From CAZSNT01 sp964607765 (GTDB taxonomy: Bacteria; Verrucomicrobiota; Lentisphaeria; Oligosphaerales; JABHEG01): 28,637 nucleotides of DNA. Positions 6,864-16,500 of this stretch are shown here, in pieces; position 1 is the first letter of the stretch; the number at the start of each line of letters is the position of its first letter. The DNA is taken from assembly GCA_964607765.1 (NCBI GenBank), contig CAZSNT010000136.1, positions 1-28,637 on the forward strand. Reading direction: 5' to 3'. The translations under genes were made by a program, and so were the position numbers. Under the pieces are notes generated by a model. It was given only the letters and a program-made list of their open reading frames with translations. It was not told where the DNA came from and searched no databases.

Positions 6864-6936
6864 GGATTACGATTTGGATTACGATTGCTGAACACTGAAC
6901 ACTGAACACCGAACACTGAACACCGAACACCGAACA
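6864..6936 (+). repeat. Short tandem repeats: two GGATTACGATTT-type units and seven heptamers
   Basis: GGATTACGATTT is followed by GGATTACGATT (6864-6886). Then come seven perfect-length heptamers, CTGAACA or CCGAACA, from 6888 to 6936, running straight into the ribosome site (GGAGG) of the next gene. Units differ only at the second base (T or C). They are too short and lack spacers for a CRISPR. Confidence 0.85.
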
Positions 6937-6952
6937 TTGGAGGCACGAGCCG

Positions 6953-7810
6953 ATGAATCCCTACGCAAAGTTTGTCTCAGACTTTGTCGCGTCGCTGGAG
7001 GAGATGAAAGGCGCTCAGTTGGGCGGGTTCGCGCCCTGCGCCGCGCCGGCCGCGGCGGCACCCGGCGGCAAGATACTGATCTTCTCACCACACCCGGACG
7101 ACGAGTGCATCGTGGGCGGGTTGGCGCTGCGGCTGATGCGTGAATCGGGCATGCGTGCAGCGAACGTGGCCGTGACTCAGGGCAGCAACAAGGCACGGCA
7201 GGCAGCGCGGTTTGCGGAGCTTCAGGGCGCCTGCGACTACCTTGGTCTGGGCTTGATCCAGGTACAGGAGGGCGGTCTCGAGAAGATCAATCGCAAAGGC
7301 AAGGCCGCGGCGCCGGAGAACTGGGCCGCGGCTGTGCGCGTGATTGCCGCGATCCTCGCCGAACAGGCTCCCGACATCGTGTTCATTCCGCACGACCGGG
7401 ACTGGAACACCTCGCACATCGGCACGCACGACCTGGTGCTGGAGGCGCTGGCGCAGCTGAGTCCGGCGTTCAACTGCTACGTGGTGGAGACGGAGTTCTG
7501 GGGCGCCATGGATGATCCCAACCTGATGATCGAGATCAGCCCGGCGGACCTTACCGATCTGATCACCGCGTTGAGTTTCCACGTCGGCGAGGTGGAGCGC
7601 AACCCGTACCACCTCGGGATGCCATCCTGGATGCGCGACAACGTACGACGTGGCGGCGAGTTGGTCGGCGGCCAGGGCGGGGCTGTTCCCGACTACCCCT
7701 TCGCTACGCTCTACCGGCTGCGCAAGTGGGAAAGCGGCGCGTTGCAGGACGTGCTCGAAGGCGGCCGGCTGGTGGATGCCGGTGGCGATGTGGGCGCGCT
7801 CTTCCCGTAG
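6953..7810 (+). CDS. PIG-L/LmbE-family Zn-dependent N-deacetylase
   Basis: A 285-residue cytoplasmic protein. The ATG follows TTGGAGG with good spacing. The zinc motif HPDDE is at residues 47-51 (SPHPDDECIVGGLALRL), and the second part of the site, H-x-GTH, is at 155-159 in DWNTSHIGTH, with HDRD at 147-150. These are the catalytic and metal-binding signatures of PIG-L deacetylases, which remove acetyl groups from N-acetylglucosamine-type substrates. Length is normal for the family. The actual substrate cannot be read from the sequence. The gene lies 92 bp after the FMN-binding lipoprotein, with a heptamer array in the gap, and 71 bp before a symporter, so it may be part of one transcript. Confidence 0.85.
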   Translation: MNPYAKFVSDFVASLEEMKGAQLGGFAPCAAPAAAAPGGKILIFSPHPDDECIVGGLALRLMRESGMRAANVAVTQGSNKARQAARFAELQGACDYLGLGLIQVQEGGLEKINRKGKAAAPENWAAAVRVIAAILAEQAPDIVFIPHDRDWNTSHIGTHDLVLEALAQLSPAFNCYVVETEFWGAMDDPNLMIEISPADLTDLITALSFHVGEVERNPYHLGMPSWMRDNVRRGGELVGGQGGAVPDYPFATLYRLRKWESGALQDVLEGGRLVDAGGDVGALFP

Positions 7811-7881
7811 CGCCCGACAGGACATGAACGCCATGAATGACTACAGATGACCACACATGACGTGGGCCGGGAGGATCATTG

Positions 7882-9264
7882 ATGGAACAGCTGCTTGCCC
7901 TGAACAAACACATCAACGGCTTTGTCTGGGGCACGCCGATGCTGATCGTGCTGGTCGGCACGGGCGTGTACGTGTCGATCCGGACCGGGTTCATTCAGTT
8001 CCGTAAGTTCGGTCTGATGTGCCGTGAGACGATGGGCAAGATTGTCGCCGCGGGCCCGCGTGCGGAGGGCGACGTGACCCCGTTCCAGGCCATGACCGTG
8101 GCCATGGGCGGCACGGTAGGGGTCGGCAACATTGCAGGTGTGGCGACCGCGATCGCGGCCGGCGGCCCGGGCGCGGTGTTCTGGATGCTGGTGTCGGGCG
8201 TGTTTGGGATGGCGACGAAGTTTGCCGAAGTGGTGTTGGGCATGCACTACCGCGTCCGGCATCCGGGCGAGCCGATGATGGGCGGGCCAATGATGTACAT
8301 CAGTCGCGGCATGGGCCCGCGCTGGCGTTGGCTGGCCGGGCTGTTCGCGTTTTTCGGCGCGTTGGCGGCGTTCGGTATCGGGAACATGGTGCAGGCGAAC
8401 GCGGTTGCCGAGGGCATGGCGCGCTATCATGTACCGCACTGGGTCACGGGGTTGGTGCTGGTTATTGCCGTGGGACTGGTCACGCTCGGCGGCATCAAGC
8501 GCATCGCGCACGTGGCCATGGTCTGCGTCCCGTTCATGTGCGGGCTGTACATGCTGGCGGCTTTGTGGGTGATTGTGACCCACGTCATGGACATTCCCAG
8601 CGTGGTGTCCCTGGTCCTCAGGCACGCCTTCACGCCGATGGCTGCCACGGGCGGATTCGCCGGGGCCGCGGTGAAGATGGCCATCCGCAAAGGGATCGCA
8701 CGCGGTGTGTTCAGCAACGAAGCCGGGTTGGGCAGCGCGCCGATGGCGCACGCCACCGCGCAGACCGACCACCCGGCGCGCCAGGGCCTGTGGGGGATCT
8801 TCGAGGTCTTTTTCGACACGATCGTGATGTGTTCGGCCACCGCGTTTGTGATTCTGGCGACCGGTGCGTGGCAGAGCGGGCAGACTGGCGCGTCGCTGAC
8901 CATACACGCGTTCGAGCTGTCGTTCGGTGCGCGGATTGGCGTGCCGCTGGTGGTGCTCAGCATGATTCTGACGGCCTACGACACGAACCTGGCCTGGTGC
9001 TTCTACGGCGAGACGTGCTCGTCGTACCTGCTCGGCCGGCCGCGGGTGACACGTAAAGTCTACCGGCTGGCGTGGCTGCCGTTCACCATGCTCGGCGCGT
9101 TGGGCAAGCTGGAGGCGATCTGGGACGTGTCTGACACGCTGAACGGGCTGATGGCTGTGCCGAACCTGATCGCCATCCTGGCGCTGGGCGGCGTGGTGGT
9201 CAAGCTGACCCGGGACTTCCTCGCCGGCAAGCCGTACGAACCGCCGGCGGCGGCGGACGGGTAG
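7882..9264 (+). CDS. Sodium:alanine/glycine symporter (AGCS family)
   Basis: A 460-residue integral membrane protein of the AGCS family, which imports alanine or glycine with Na+ (or H+). The ATG at 7882 follows GGGAGGA; a TTG three bases earlier is less likely. The conserved N-terminal signature is clear: TPFQAMTVAMGGTVGVGNIAG, followed by VATAIAAGGPGAVFWM. Other family segments are MHYRVRHPGEPMMGGPMMYI, RGVFSNEAGLGSAPMAHA and YDTNLAWCFYGE. About ten to eleven hydrophobic spans are visible. Length is normal. Neighbours are a PIG-L deacetylase and adenine deaminase at gaps of 71 and 74 bp; no pathway link is obvious beyond nitrogen acquisition. Confidence 0.9.
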   Translation: MEQLLALNKHINGFVWGTPMLIVLVGTGVYVSIRTGFIQFRKFGLMCRETMGKIVAAGPRAEGDVTPFQAMTVAMGGTVGVGNIAGVATAIAAGGPGAVFWMLVSGVFGMATKFAEVVLGMHYRVRHPGEPMMGGPMMYISRGMGPRWRWLAGLFAFFGALAAFGIGNMVQANAVAEGMARYHVPHWVTGLVLVIAVGLVTLGGIKRIAHVAMVCVPFMCGLYMLAALWVIVTHVMDIPSVVSLVLRHAFTPMAATGGFAGAAVKMAIRKGIARGVFSNEAGLGSAPMAHATAQTDHPARQGLWGIFEVFFDTIVMCSATAFVILATGAWQSGQTGASLTIHAFELSFGARIGVPLVVLSMILTAYDTNLAWCFYGETCSSYLLGRPRVTRKVYRLAWLPFTMLGALGKLEAIWDVSDTLNGLMAVPNLIAILALGGVVVKLTRDFLAGKPYEPPAAADG

Positions 9265-9338
9265 GTTTGGTTTTTCGAGTGTGGGAGTCCTGCATCTGTT
9301 CAGACAACACCCCCAGCTGCGGAAAGGACGTTATTCCT

Positions 9339-11144
9339 GTGAATGATCTACTGCTGTGCAACGGTCGCGTTGCGGACGTGCGTCGGGAACGGTTGGTTGC
9401 GGCGGACGTGGTCGTGTCCGATGGCAGGATTTCGGCAATTGTGCCGCGTGACGCGGGTGGCGGCGCGTCGGCAGCCCAGCCGTCTGCCGACGCTGAGACG
9501 ATCGACCTGCGAGGCATGGTCCTGGCGCCCGGCCTGATCGACGCGCACGTGCACATCGAGAGCAGCATGCTCGCGCCCGTCGAGTTTGCCAAGGCTGCGC
9601 TGGCGCACGGGACAACGTCGGTGTTCGTGGATCCCCACGAGATCGCCAACGTGTGCGGTCGGGCAGGCGTGGAGTTCTTCATCGAGTCGGCCGCAACGCT
9701 GCCCATTGACCTGTTTGTCGGGCTGCCGTCGTGTGTCCCGGCCACCCACCTCGAGGACGCGGGCGGCGTGATCGGTCTGCAGGACATCGAAGAGATGCTG
9801 CCGCACCCGGCGGTGTACGGGCTGGCGGAGATGATGAACTTCCCGGGCATCATCCACGGGTTGGGCGATGCGCGCGAGAAGGTGGCCTGTGCCCTCGCGG
9901 CCGGGAAACTGGCGGACGGTCACTGTCCGCAGCTGTCCGGGGCTGACCTGGCGACCTACGTGAGCAACGGCGCGTGCGACGGCGTGGTACGCATCAGTTC
10001 GGATCACGAGTGCACAACAGCCGAGGAGGCTGTCGAGAAGCTGGATCTCGGTATGACCGTGGCAGTCCGTGAAGGCAGCGCAGCGCGTGACCTGGCGGCG
10101 CTGCTGCCGCGTCTGGTGCTGGCGCGGGGGGAGCAACTGGACCGGGTTATGCTGTGCTCCGACGACCTGGACCCGATCGAGCTCCTGCACGACGGGCACA
10201 TGGATCGCATCCTGCGGCGTGCATCCGTGCTGTTGCGGACCGAGTGCGGGCTGGACATGGAAGCGGCAGGACTCCGAGCCCTGCGCCTGGCTACGCTGAA
10301 TCCGGCAACGCACTACGGACAGGCCCGGAGCTTCGGCGGCGCGGCAGACATTGGCGAAATCCGTGTCGGGGGTCGCGCCAACCTGGTTGTGTTCCGTGAT
10401 CTGGAGCACTTCGGCGCGGAGCGTGTGTTCGTCGACGGCAGGCAGGTGTGGCACCGCGGCGCGTTCCGTGCCAAGTCGAGCGGGGGTGGTCACGCAGCGC
10501 TCAAGGATACTATGAATGTGGGGAGACAGCTCGCGAGTGCGGACTTCGCAGTGCCGGTGCCTGCCGGGGCCGCCGAGGCCTCGGCGGTGGCCGTGCGCTG
10601 TATCGATGTCACCGCAGCGTGCCTGTTGACCGGACACGGGACGGCGCAAATCCCGGCGCGAGGCGGCCGCTTGTGTGCCGATCCGGGCGCGGACCTGGCG
10701 AAGCTGGCCGTGATCGAGCGGCACTGCGCTTCCGGCACGCAGTGCGTCGGGTTTGTGCGCGGGTTGGGGCTGAAGCAAGGCGCGTTGGCATCGACCGTGG
10801 CGCACGACAGTCACAACCTGATCGTTGCCGGCGTGGACGACGAGTCCATGGCGACTGCGGCCAACGCGGTGATTGCAGCGGGCGGCGGCGTGGCGGTCGC
10901 TGTTGCGGGCGCGGTGCACTGCCTGCCGCTGCCTGTCGGCGGCCTGATGTCGGATCTCGGAGTTGACGAGGTGGCTTGCGCCAAGGAGTCGATCATCGCG
11001 GCGGCCAGGCAGACAGGATCGCCGCTGGCCAACCCGTTGATGACCCTCAGCTTCCTGGCCCTGCCGGTCATTCCGGAGCTGAAGATGACGAATCGCGGGT
11101 TGGTGGACGTGAACCAGTTTGAATTCGTGCCGTTGCTGGTGTAG
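9339..11144 (+). CDS. ade: Adenine deaminase
   Basis: A 601-residue amidohydrolase that converts adenine to hypoxanthine and ammonia in purine salvage. The GTG at 9339 was chosen: it follows GGAAAGGA and starts just before the N-terminal β-domain (NDLLLCNGRVADVRR). The metal site DAHVHIES is at about 68-75. Further family motifs are GTTSVFVDPHEIANVCG, EMMNFPGIIHG, DGHCPQLSG, SSDHECTTAEEA and LCSDDLDPIELLHDGHMD. The C-terminal third is the Ade-specific domain (VGFVRGLGLKQGALASTVAHDSHN). All conserved motifs look intact and the length is usual. It is followed 55 bp later by the jet operon. Confidence 0.92.
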   Translation: MNDLLLCNGRVADVRRERLVAADVVVSDGRISAIVPRDAGGGASAAQPSADAETIDLRGMVLAPGLIDAHVHIESSMLAPVEFAKAALAHGTTSVFVDPHEIANVCGRAGVEFFIESAATLPIDLFVGLPSCVPATHLEDAGGVIGLQDIEEMLPHPAVYGLAEMMNFPGIIHGLGDAREKVACALAAGKLADGHCPQLSGADLATYVSNGACDGVVRISSDHECTTAEEAVEKLDLGMTVAVREGSAARDLAALLPRLVLARGEQLDRVMLCSDDLDPIELLHDGHMDRILRRASVLLRTECGLDMEAAGLRALRLATLNPATHYGQARSFGGAADIGEIRVGGRANLVVFRDLEHFGAERVFVDGRQVWHRGAFRAKSSGGGHAALKDTMNVGRQLASADFAVPVPAGAAEASAVAVRCIDVTAACLLTGHGTAQIPARGGRLCADPGADLAKLAVIERHCASGTQCVGFVRGLGLKQGALASTVAHDSHNLIVAGVDDESMATAANAVIAAGGGVAVAVAGAVHCLPLPVGGLMSDLGVDEVACAKESIIAAARQTGSPLANPLMTLSFLALPVIPELKMTNRGLVDVNQFEFVPLLV

Positions 11145-11160
11145 GATTGCGGCATATTGT
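11133..11160 (+). promoter_or_regulatory. Candidate promoter for the Wadjet-like operon
   Basis: TTGCTG (11133-11138) and TATTGT (11155-11160) are separated by 16 bp. They lie at the very end of ade and in the 55-bp gap before jetA. Each hexamer has three or four consensus bases, so the call is modest. It would let the defense genes be expressed independently of ade. Confidence 0.35.
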
Positions 11161-11199
11161 GGCGGTGCCACTGTGCTCGCGAGCTTTGGGAGGTGTTTG

Positions 11200-12744
11200 T
11201 TGGCCGCAGGTCCGAGTCGACTTTTCACGGAAGAATGCCTCGACGCCTATGCGGACGGCGAGGCGGCGCAGTTGGTGACGCGCCGGAACCGGCGTCTCGG
11301 CGCCCTGCTGACGGCGGATCGGGCCGTCTTCTACGTCCAAATTCTCTACCGTCTTCTCCTTTTCCGACGCGACCACGAGCTGGAACCGCTGTACGACGAC
11401 ATCTACGACGCGGTGAAGATCGCCCAGCGCGAAGCCGGTGAGACGGCCGATTACACCGCGGAGCAGTTCCGCACCGACATGGAACAGCTGCGCGAATGGG
11501 AACTGGTCACTTCCCGCATCGAGCTGGAACGTCTTCGGGGCTACCGCGACACACGCAAACGCAAGTTCCGTCACAGCCTGACCCATGACAGCATCGCATT
11601 CGTGGAGTGGCTCGAAGAACGCCTTCAGGAGGAGCTTGAGGGGCCGGAGGACGACACCCGTGATCTGCTGGAGGAGGTGTGCGGGGATCTGCAGGTGCTG
11701 CTGCGTCTGATCAATCGGTTCCAGACGAAGCGCAGCCATGACGACGATCCCCGGCGTATCCTGTTCCAGCTGGTGCGTCTGGACCGACTCAGCCTGGCGA
11801 TCAACGATGATCTGGGCACGTTCAACGCCAGGCTGCTGGGGTTTGTGGTACGCCACTATGAGCTTGTCGAGGCCAAACGTATCCTGACCGATCTCGATCG
11901 GTTCGTGAACGAGTTCCTGCTGCAGATCAACGAGCTGCGGGACAGCATCGTGAAGCTGGTCAACCAACTGCTGCAACCCCGGCAGCAGGAGAAGCTGGCA
12001 GCCGTGCTGCACCTGATGGAGGAGGAGCGCAGACGCGTTCCGAACCTGCTGAGACGTCAGCGTGAGGCGCGCAGCCAGGAGCGCATTCCACTGCGCCTGC
12101 GGGAGTTCTACAAAGCAGGCGGGAAGCTGGATCTGTTGTGCCAGCGCATCCAAGGCTCAGCGATCCGGGTCTGGCGCAAGCTGCACTCGCACCTGCGCGA
12201 GCTGGAACGCAAGAACAACAGGATTGAGGACCTGCGAGATCGGACACGGGAGATTGCAGCCCTGCCGCCGTCGTGTGTCCCTCACGCTTTCATCAGCCGC
12301 CTCGTAGCGTCTGGCGGGATGCTGACTGATCAGCACTACTGGGACGACAACGAACTGGCCGAGCCGCCACAGCCGCGCCGTCGCCCCATTCCGCGGCAGC
12401 GGAGTACGCCGCCGTACCTTCCCTCGAAGTCACGCCGCGAAGGGCCTGTGATGAGCATGGAGCGTGCGCGTCTGGAGCGGTTGAAGCAGTGGATGGAGAC
12501 GACCATCGGCGTGCCGTACGCGGAACGCCGGCCCCGCGTTTCCCAGGGCGCGTTCGTCGAGTTTGCGGACTTCGCACGGATCATGGACCTGTCCAGGTCG
12601 GGTCTGCTGGGCAGCGGTCGCAAGCTGCGGCGTGTCAGCTACCGACTCGACCCCGAGTCGGGCGAACTGGTTACGGTTGATGTCGACGATGCCAACCTGA
12701 GTTTCAAAGAAATGACACTTTCGCGAGTGGACGAGCCATCATGA
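11200..12744 (+). CDS. jetA: Wadjet-like JetA (kleisin-like subunit)
   Basis: A 514-residue cytoplasmic protein. The TTG at 11200 was chosen because GGGAGG (11188-11193) sits at ideal spacing. Earlier starts overlap ade and lack a ribosome site. The N-terminal ~170 residues look like winged-helix modules (ALLTADRAVFYVQILYRLLLFRRD, YTAEQFRTDMEQLREWELV, RKRKFRHSLTHDSIAFVEWLEERL), as in DUF2397/JetA proteins. The middle is strongly helical (ELRDSIVKLVNQLLQPRQQEKLAAVLHLMEEERRRVP). A Pro/Arg-rich linker and a C-terminal domain follow (SQGAFVEFADFARIMD). In Wadjet, JetA bridges the SMC heads like MukF. The assignment rests on position, fold-like pattern and partners. Overall similarity to known JetA types appears low. 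Confidence 0.65.
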   Translation: MAAGPSRLFTEECLDAYADGEAAQLVTRRNRRLGALLTADRAVFYVQILYRLLLFRRDHELEPLYDDIYDAVKIAQREAGETADYTAEQFRTDMEQLREWELVTSRIELERLRGYRDTRKRKFRHSLTHDSIAFVEWLEERLQEELEGPEDDTRDLLEEVCGDLQVLLRLINRFQTKRSHDDDPRRILFQLVRLDRLSLAINDDLGTFNARLLGFVVRHYELVEAKRILTDLDRFVNEFLLQINELRDSIVKLVNQLLQPRQQEKLAAVLHLMEEERRRVPNLLRRQREARSQERIPLRLREFYKAGGKLDLLCQRIQGSAIRVWRKLHSHLRELERKNNRIEDLRDRTREIAALPPSCVPHAFISRLVASGGMLTDQHYWDDNELAEPPQPRRRPIPRQRSTPPYLPSKSRREGPVMSMERARLERLKQWMETTIGVPYAERRPRVSQGAFVEFADFARIMDLSRSGLLGSGRKLRRVSYRLDPESGELVTVDVDDANLSFKEMTLSRVDEPS

Positions 12745-13448
12745 GCAATCCGCTGAGTGAGCTTCTCGAGCGCAGCGAAGATCGGGTCAAGGCGACGCTG
12801 AACATGCTGGTCGAATCGCCGTACTTCTACCTGCGCGACAATGAAGAGCTGTTCTACTTTCTGCGCCGGCACCGCAGCGCGTTCGCACAGTTCTTCGACG
12901 TGTACTACGGCTGGCACCTGATCATGGACAGCAAGTGCGCCCGGGTCTACAAGGAGAAGTGGTATAACGAGAGCATCACGGAGTCGAACCGCGACGTGTT
13001 CGACTTCCGCAGTCGCGACGAGTGCCTGGGGTTCATGGTGCTGCTGGAGTATTTCGAGCATCTCCTGGAGGAGACGAGCATGACCGTCACGGAAGCGGAG
13101 AACCCACGGTTCCGGTTCGGTGAGCTCTTGCGCTTCGAGCAGCGTCGGTTCAGCGATCTGTTCGCGGATGACCCCAATGAGTCGCGCTACACGGAGGAGT
13201 ACGTCCGCAGCCGGATCCTGCGCAAGATTCTGCCCACCATGGAGCGCTATCGACTGATTCGCCGGATCCGGCCGCCCGCGGGTCACGAGGTCAGGGAGTA
13301 TGACACGATTTTCGAGGCCATGCCCGCGCTGTACCACTACAACACAAGCCGCCTGAGCCAGCCGCTGGACCCGGCTGAATCCGCTCCTCCGCCGGAGACT
13401 GATGAAGCCGTTGATGATGGGGTGGAGGCAGAGCCGGGGGCGCCGTAG
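12741..13448 (+). CDS. jetB: Wadjet-like JetB (KITE/MukE-like subunit)
   Basis: A 235-residue protein whose ATG overlaps the jetA stop (ATGA), so the two are translationally coupled. Residues about 10-75 (LNMLVESPYFYLRDNEELFYFLRRHRSAF, FFDVYYGWHLIMDSKCARVYKEKW) resemble the DUF2398 pattern of type II JetB: an 'LRRHR...GW.L..D...AR..K' layout. The middle is winged-helix-like (RYTEEYVRSRILRKILPTMERYRLIRRI). The last ~30 residues are acidic and Pro-rich, probably disordered. In Wadjet and MukBEF complexes this small subunit dimerises and binds the kleisin. The assignment depends on the operon as well as on sequence pattern. Confidence 0.65.
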   Translation: MSNPLSELLERSEDRVKATLNMLVESPYFYLRDNEELFYFLRRHRSAFAQFFDVYYGWHLIMDSKCARVYKEKWYNESITESNRDVFDFRSRDECLGFMVLLEYFEHLLEETSMTVTEAENPRFRFGELLRFEQRRFSDLFADDPNESRYTEEYVRSRILRKILPTMERYRLIRRIRPPAGHEVREYDTIFEAMPALYHYNTSRLSQPLDPAESAPPPETDEAVDDGVEAEPGAP

Positions 13449-13500
13449 AAATGGGAGTGTTTTGGTCATTGGTCATTGGTCGCTAACTGAGAGACGTACG
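13449..13500 (+). repeat. jetB-jetC gap with TCATTGG heptamers
   Basis: This 52-bp gap is the only real spacing inside the operon. It holds two exact TCATTGG heptamers (13466-13479) with partial units on either side. A weak GAGAG precedes the jetC ATG. The frame stays open upstream of that ATG, but family homology starts at it. Confidence 0.6.
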
Positions 13501-16500
13501 ATGATCCAAAGGGATACGCGGAATTACCTGATTCACCGGGTGCGCTTGATCAACTTCCACAACTTCGTGGACGAGACGATCGAGCTGCGGAATGGTGGAC
13601 ATCTGTTTCTTCTCGGCGACAATGCGTCGGGCAAGACGACCGTGCTGGACGCGATCCACTACGCGCTGACCGCGGGGCGGGAGATGGAGCTGAACTCCGC
13701 GGCTCGCGTAGCCGGTGCACGTGCCGAGGGGCGTCGCATGCAGGGGGTCATCCTGCGCTACAACGTGGGTGCGGGCGCGATGAACCCGCCCGATGCGGTC
13801 AGTTATGTGGCGTTGGAGGTGCTCGGCAGGCAGGGCAGGCCGACCACAGTCGGTATCGGCATGTCGGTACGTGCTATGGACCAGCGCATCGATCGCTGGG
13901 GCGTCATCCGTGAGTGTTCGCTGGAGGACATTCCGTTCCTGATCGAAGACGGCGGGCAGCGTCGGCCCAGCACGTTCAAAGAGATGAAGCAGTTCTTTGG
14001 CAAGGGCAGCGGCTTCTACGCGACCATGACGGCCTACCAGCGCGAAGTGGCGCACCGCTTCTTCGGGGGCCAGGACGCGTTCAGCGGCGTCTGCCACCTG
14101 CTGTCGATGGGGAAAGCGTACCGTGAGATCGTGTCGCACAGCTCGGACTACCACGAGCTGTTCAAAGCGTTGCTGCCCGAGCCGAAGACAGACCTGTTCG
14201 AGCGGCTCATCGACGCGCTGAAAGGGCTGGAAGAGAGTACGGCGGAGCTGGAGCATCTGGAACAGCGTTTCGAGTACCTGAGCGGGCTCCTTGAGCTCGT
14301 GGAGGGTATCGGTGACCTCAAAGACAGGCACGCCATGCTGGAGTGGCTGCGCCTGCGCATGACGTGTCGGGACCTGGACAGGAAGATCGCTCGTGACGGG
14401 GCCGCCAAGGAGAAGCGCGAAATGCGTCTCGCGGAGACCGAGACGGCGTTGGCTCGGTGCCGGGAAGCCCAGACGCACGAGGAGAAGCGGCTGGCGGATT
14501 TCAAGGGCGTGGACAGCACGGGGCTCATCGGCAAAGAGAAGGACCTGACCGTCGATCTGGACGAAACGAATGTGCGCGCCAAGGAAGCCCGAGCGCGTCT
14601 GAAGGTTGCACAGAAGTCGCTGGCCGCGACGGAGAAAGCCGTGGTGTCGGGCCGCGAGAGGCTGGTGTCGACCGTGCGCAAGTTCCAGGTCGACCTGACG
14701 CGACGCAACGCGACGTTACCGTTTTCGTTGACCGAGCTCACGGCGGCCTTGGAGGACGTGGCGCGGAACGGGGCCCCGGAGACGTGCATTGCGGCGATCC
14801 CCGTCGGGCTTTTCCGCGGCAAAGCATCGGCCGCGCTGCGTGAGCCCGAGCAACTGCTGGCGGTAACCAGACACCAGCTGGCGGAGCACGAGCGGACCGC
14901 TGCCGCCCTGACCGCGGATATCAAGGCTCTGGAGCAACGCGATGAAGCCGTGCCTGCCCTGCCCGGGTTCAAGGCGGCCTGTGAGTTGCTGCGCAAGGCG
15001 ATGATCACTGCTGCGCCTCTGTACGCCGGGCTCGAGTGGCAGCCGGGGTTGAAAGCCGCCGTGATCGCGGCTGTGGAGGAGTTTATCGGTGAGGACATCC
15101 TGGCCACCTTGCTGGTTGCGCCTGAGGAATACGATGTGGCGCGCGAGACGCTTTTCGCGCGGCATGCGGACATCCGGCTGGCGACGGGGACGGAGGATGT
15201 GGAGCTGCCCGACTGGATTCGGGCGAATTTCGACATCACCAATTCGGATCCGTGCGCGTTGCGCTGCCTGGCCGTGGAGATGGCGGCCCGGCGCGGACCG
15301 AAGGTCAATCCAATGGGGGCGGGGCAGGTGTTGCTGTTCCGCGACCATGAGCGGCGGCTGGGGGGGCGCGCCCCGTACCTCATTGGTCGGCTGCAGCGTC
15401 AGCAGGCCCAGGAGCGGCTGATCCGCGAGAAGCGTGCAGCGCTCGAGGGCGTGCGGCGCCAGATCCGGGAGTTGCAGAAGAAGAGCAAAGCGCAGGACAA
15501 GCTGATCGAGGCGCTGAACGGGTTCCGATCCGACCTGGACAGCCGCACTGACGAGTGCACCGTGCTGGGACAGGAGCTGCGCGGTCAGGTCCAGGCTCAG
15601 GAGCACGGCGTCAAGGAGGTCGACTCGTGCCGGCAGCATGTCGAGTCGCTGAATGACCAGGTGAAGCGTCTGGACCAACGGCTCCGCGACCTGCGCGGCA
15701 TCATCGCCAAGCAGGGCTTGGATAAGCTGGAAGGCAAGATCAAACGCTCGCAGAACAAGCTCGACAGCCTGCGGCGCCAGGAAGCGGAGTTGCACAAGGA
15801 GTCCGGGCGCCTGGACAACCAGTTGAGCGGCCTGGAACAGAGGCTGGAGCGTGACGGGATTCAGCGCGAGGACGTGTTGCGTCAACTGCATGAACAGGCG
15901 GAAGCGATCGTGCAGCTACACCCCGAGGTCACGGACGTGGCAGACTATGTGCTCCGTGACTGCGGCGGTCGGCAGATCAAGACGGCCGATGCTCTGCAGC
16001 GGGAGTTCTCGAGCTGTGACCAGACCGTTGCCCTGCACCGAGGCGAACTGCGGGAACGACTCAAGCATCCGGAGTACAGCGCTCTCTACGCGTTCTCCTA
16101 CGATGAGGACGAGAACCGGCTCATGGATCGCCGTTCGCGCACGATTGCGGAACTCGCCGCCTTCCAGAAACAGGCGATTGACGAGCAGCGCGAAGTGATC
16201 AACGAGAGAACGTACCAGCTGTTCCGCAAGATCATCATGGAGGGGCTGCTCACGTTCCTCAAAGCGCAGGTTCTGCAGCTGAACGAGATGATCAAACGCA
16301 TCAACAAACTGCTGGCCGATCGGCAGTTCGGGACGAGCTTCTATCGCTTCCAGCTCAAGGAAGTGGACAAGTACAAACGGCTGCTGGAGATCATCAAGAC
16401 CTCCAATCCGTTCGACAACAAGGGCGAAGACGAGCTGCGGACCTTCTTCGAGGACCACAAAGACGAGATCTTCAGCACAGAGATCAACGCTGTGCCGGAC

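Noticed and set aside
6864..6936. Possible CRISPR-like array
   Set aside because: Units are contiguous heptamers without spacers, and no cas gene is present.
9348..11228. Long open frame on the minus strand opposite adenine deaminase
   Set aside because: It mirrors the codon pattern of ade, has no family motif or ribosome site, and is typical of antisense frames in GC-rich DNA.
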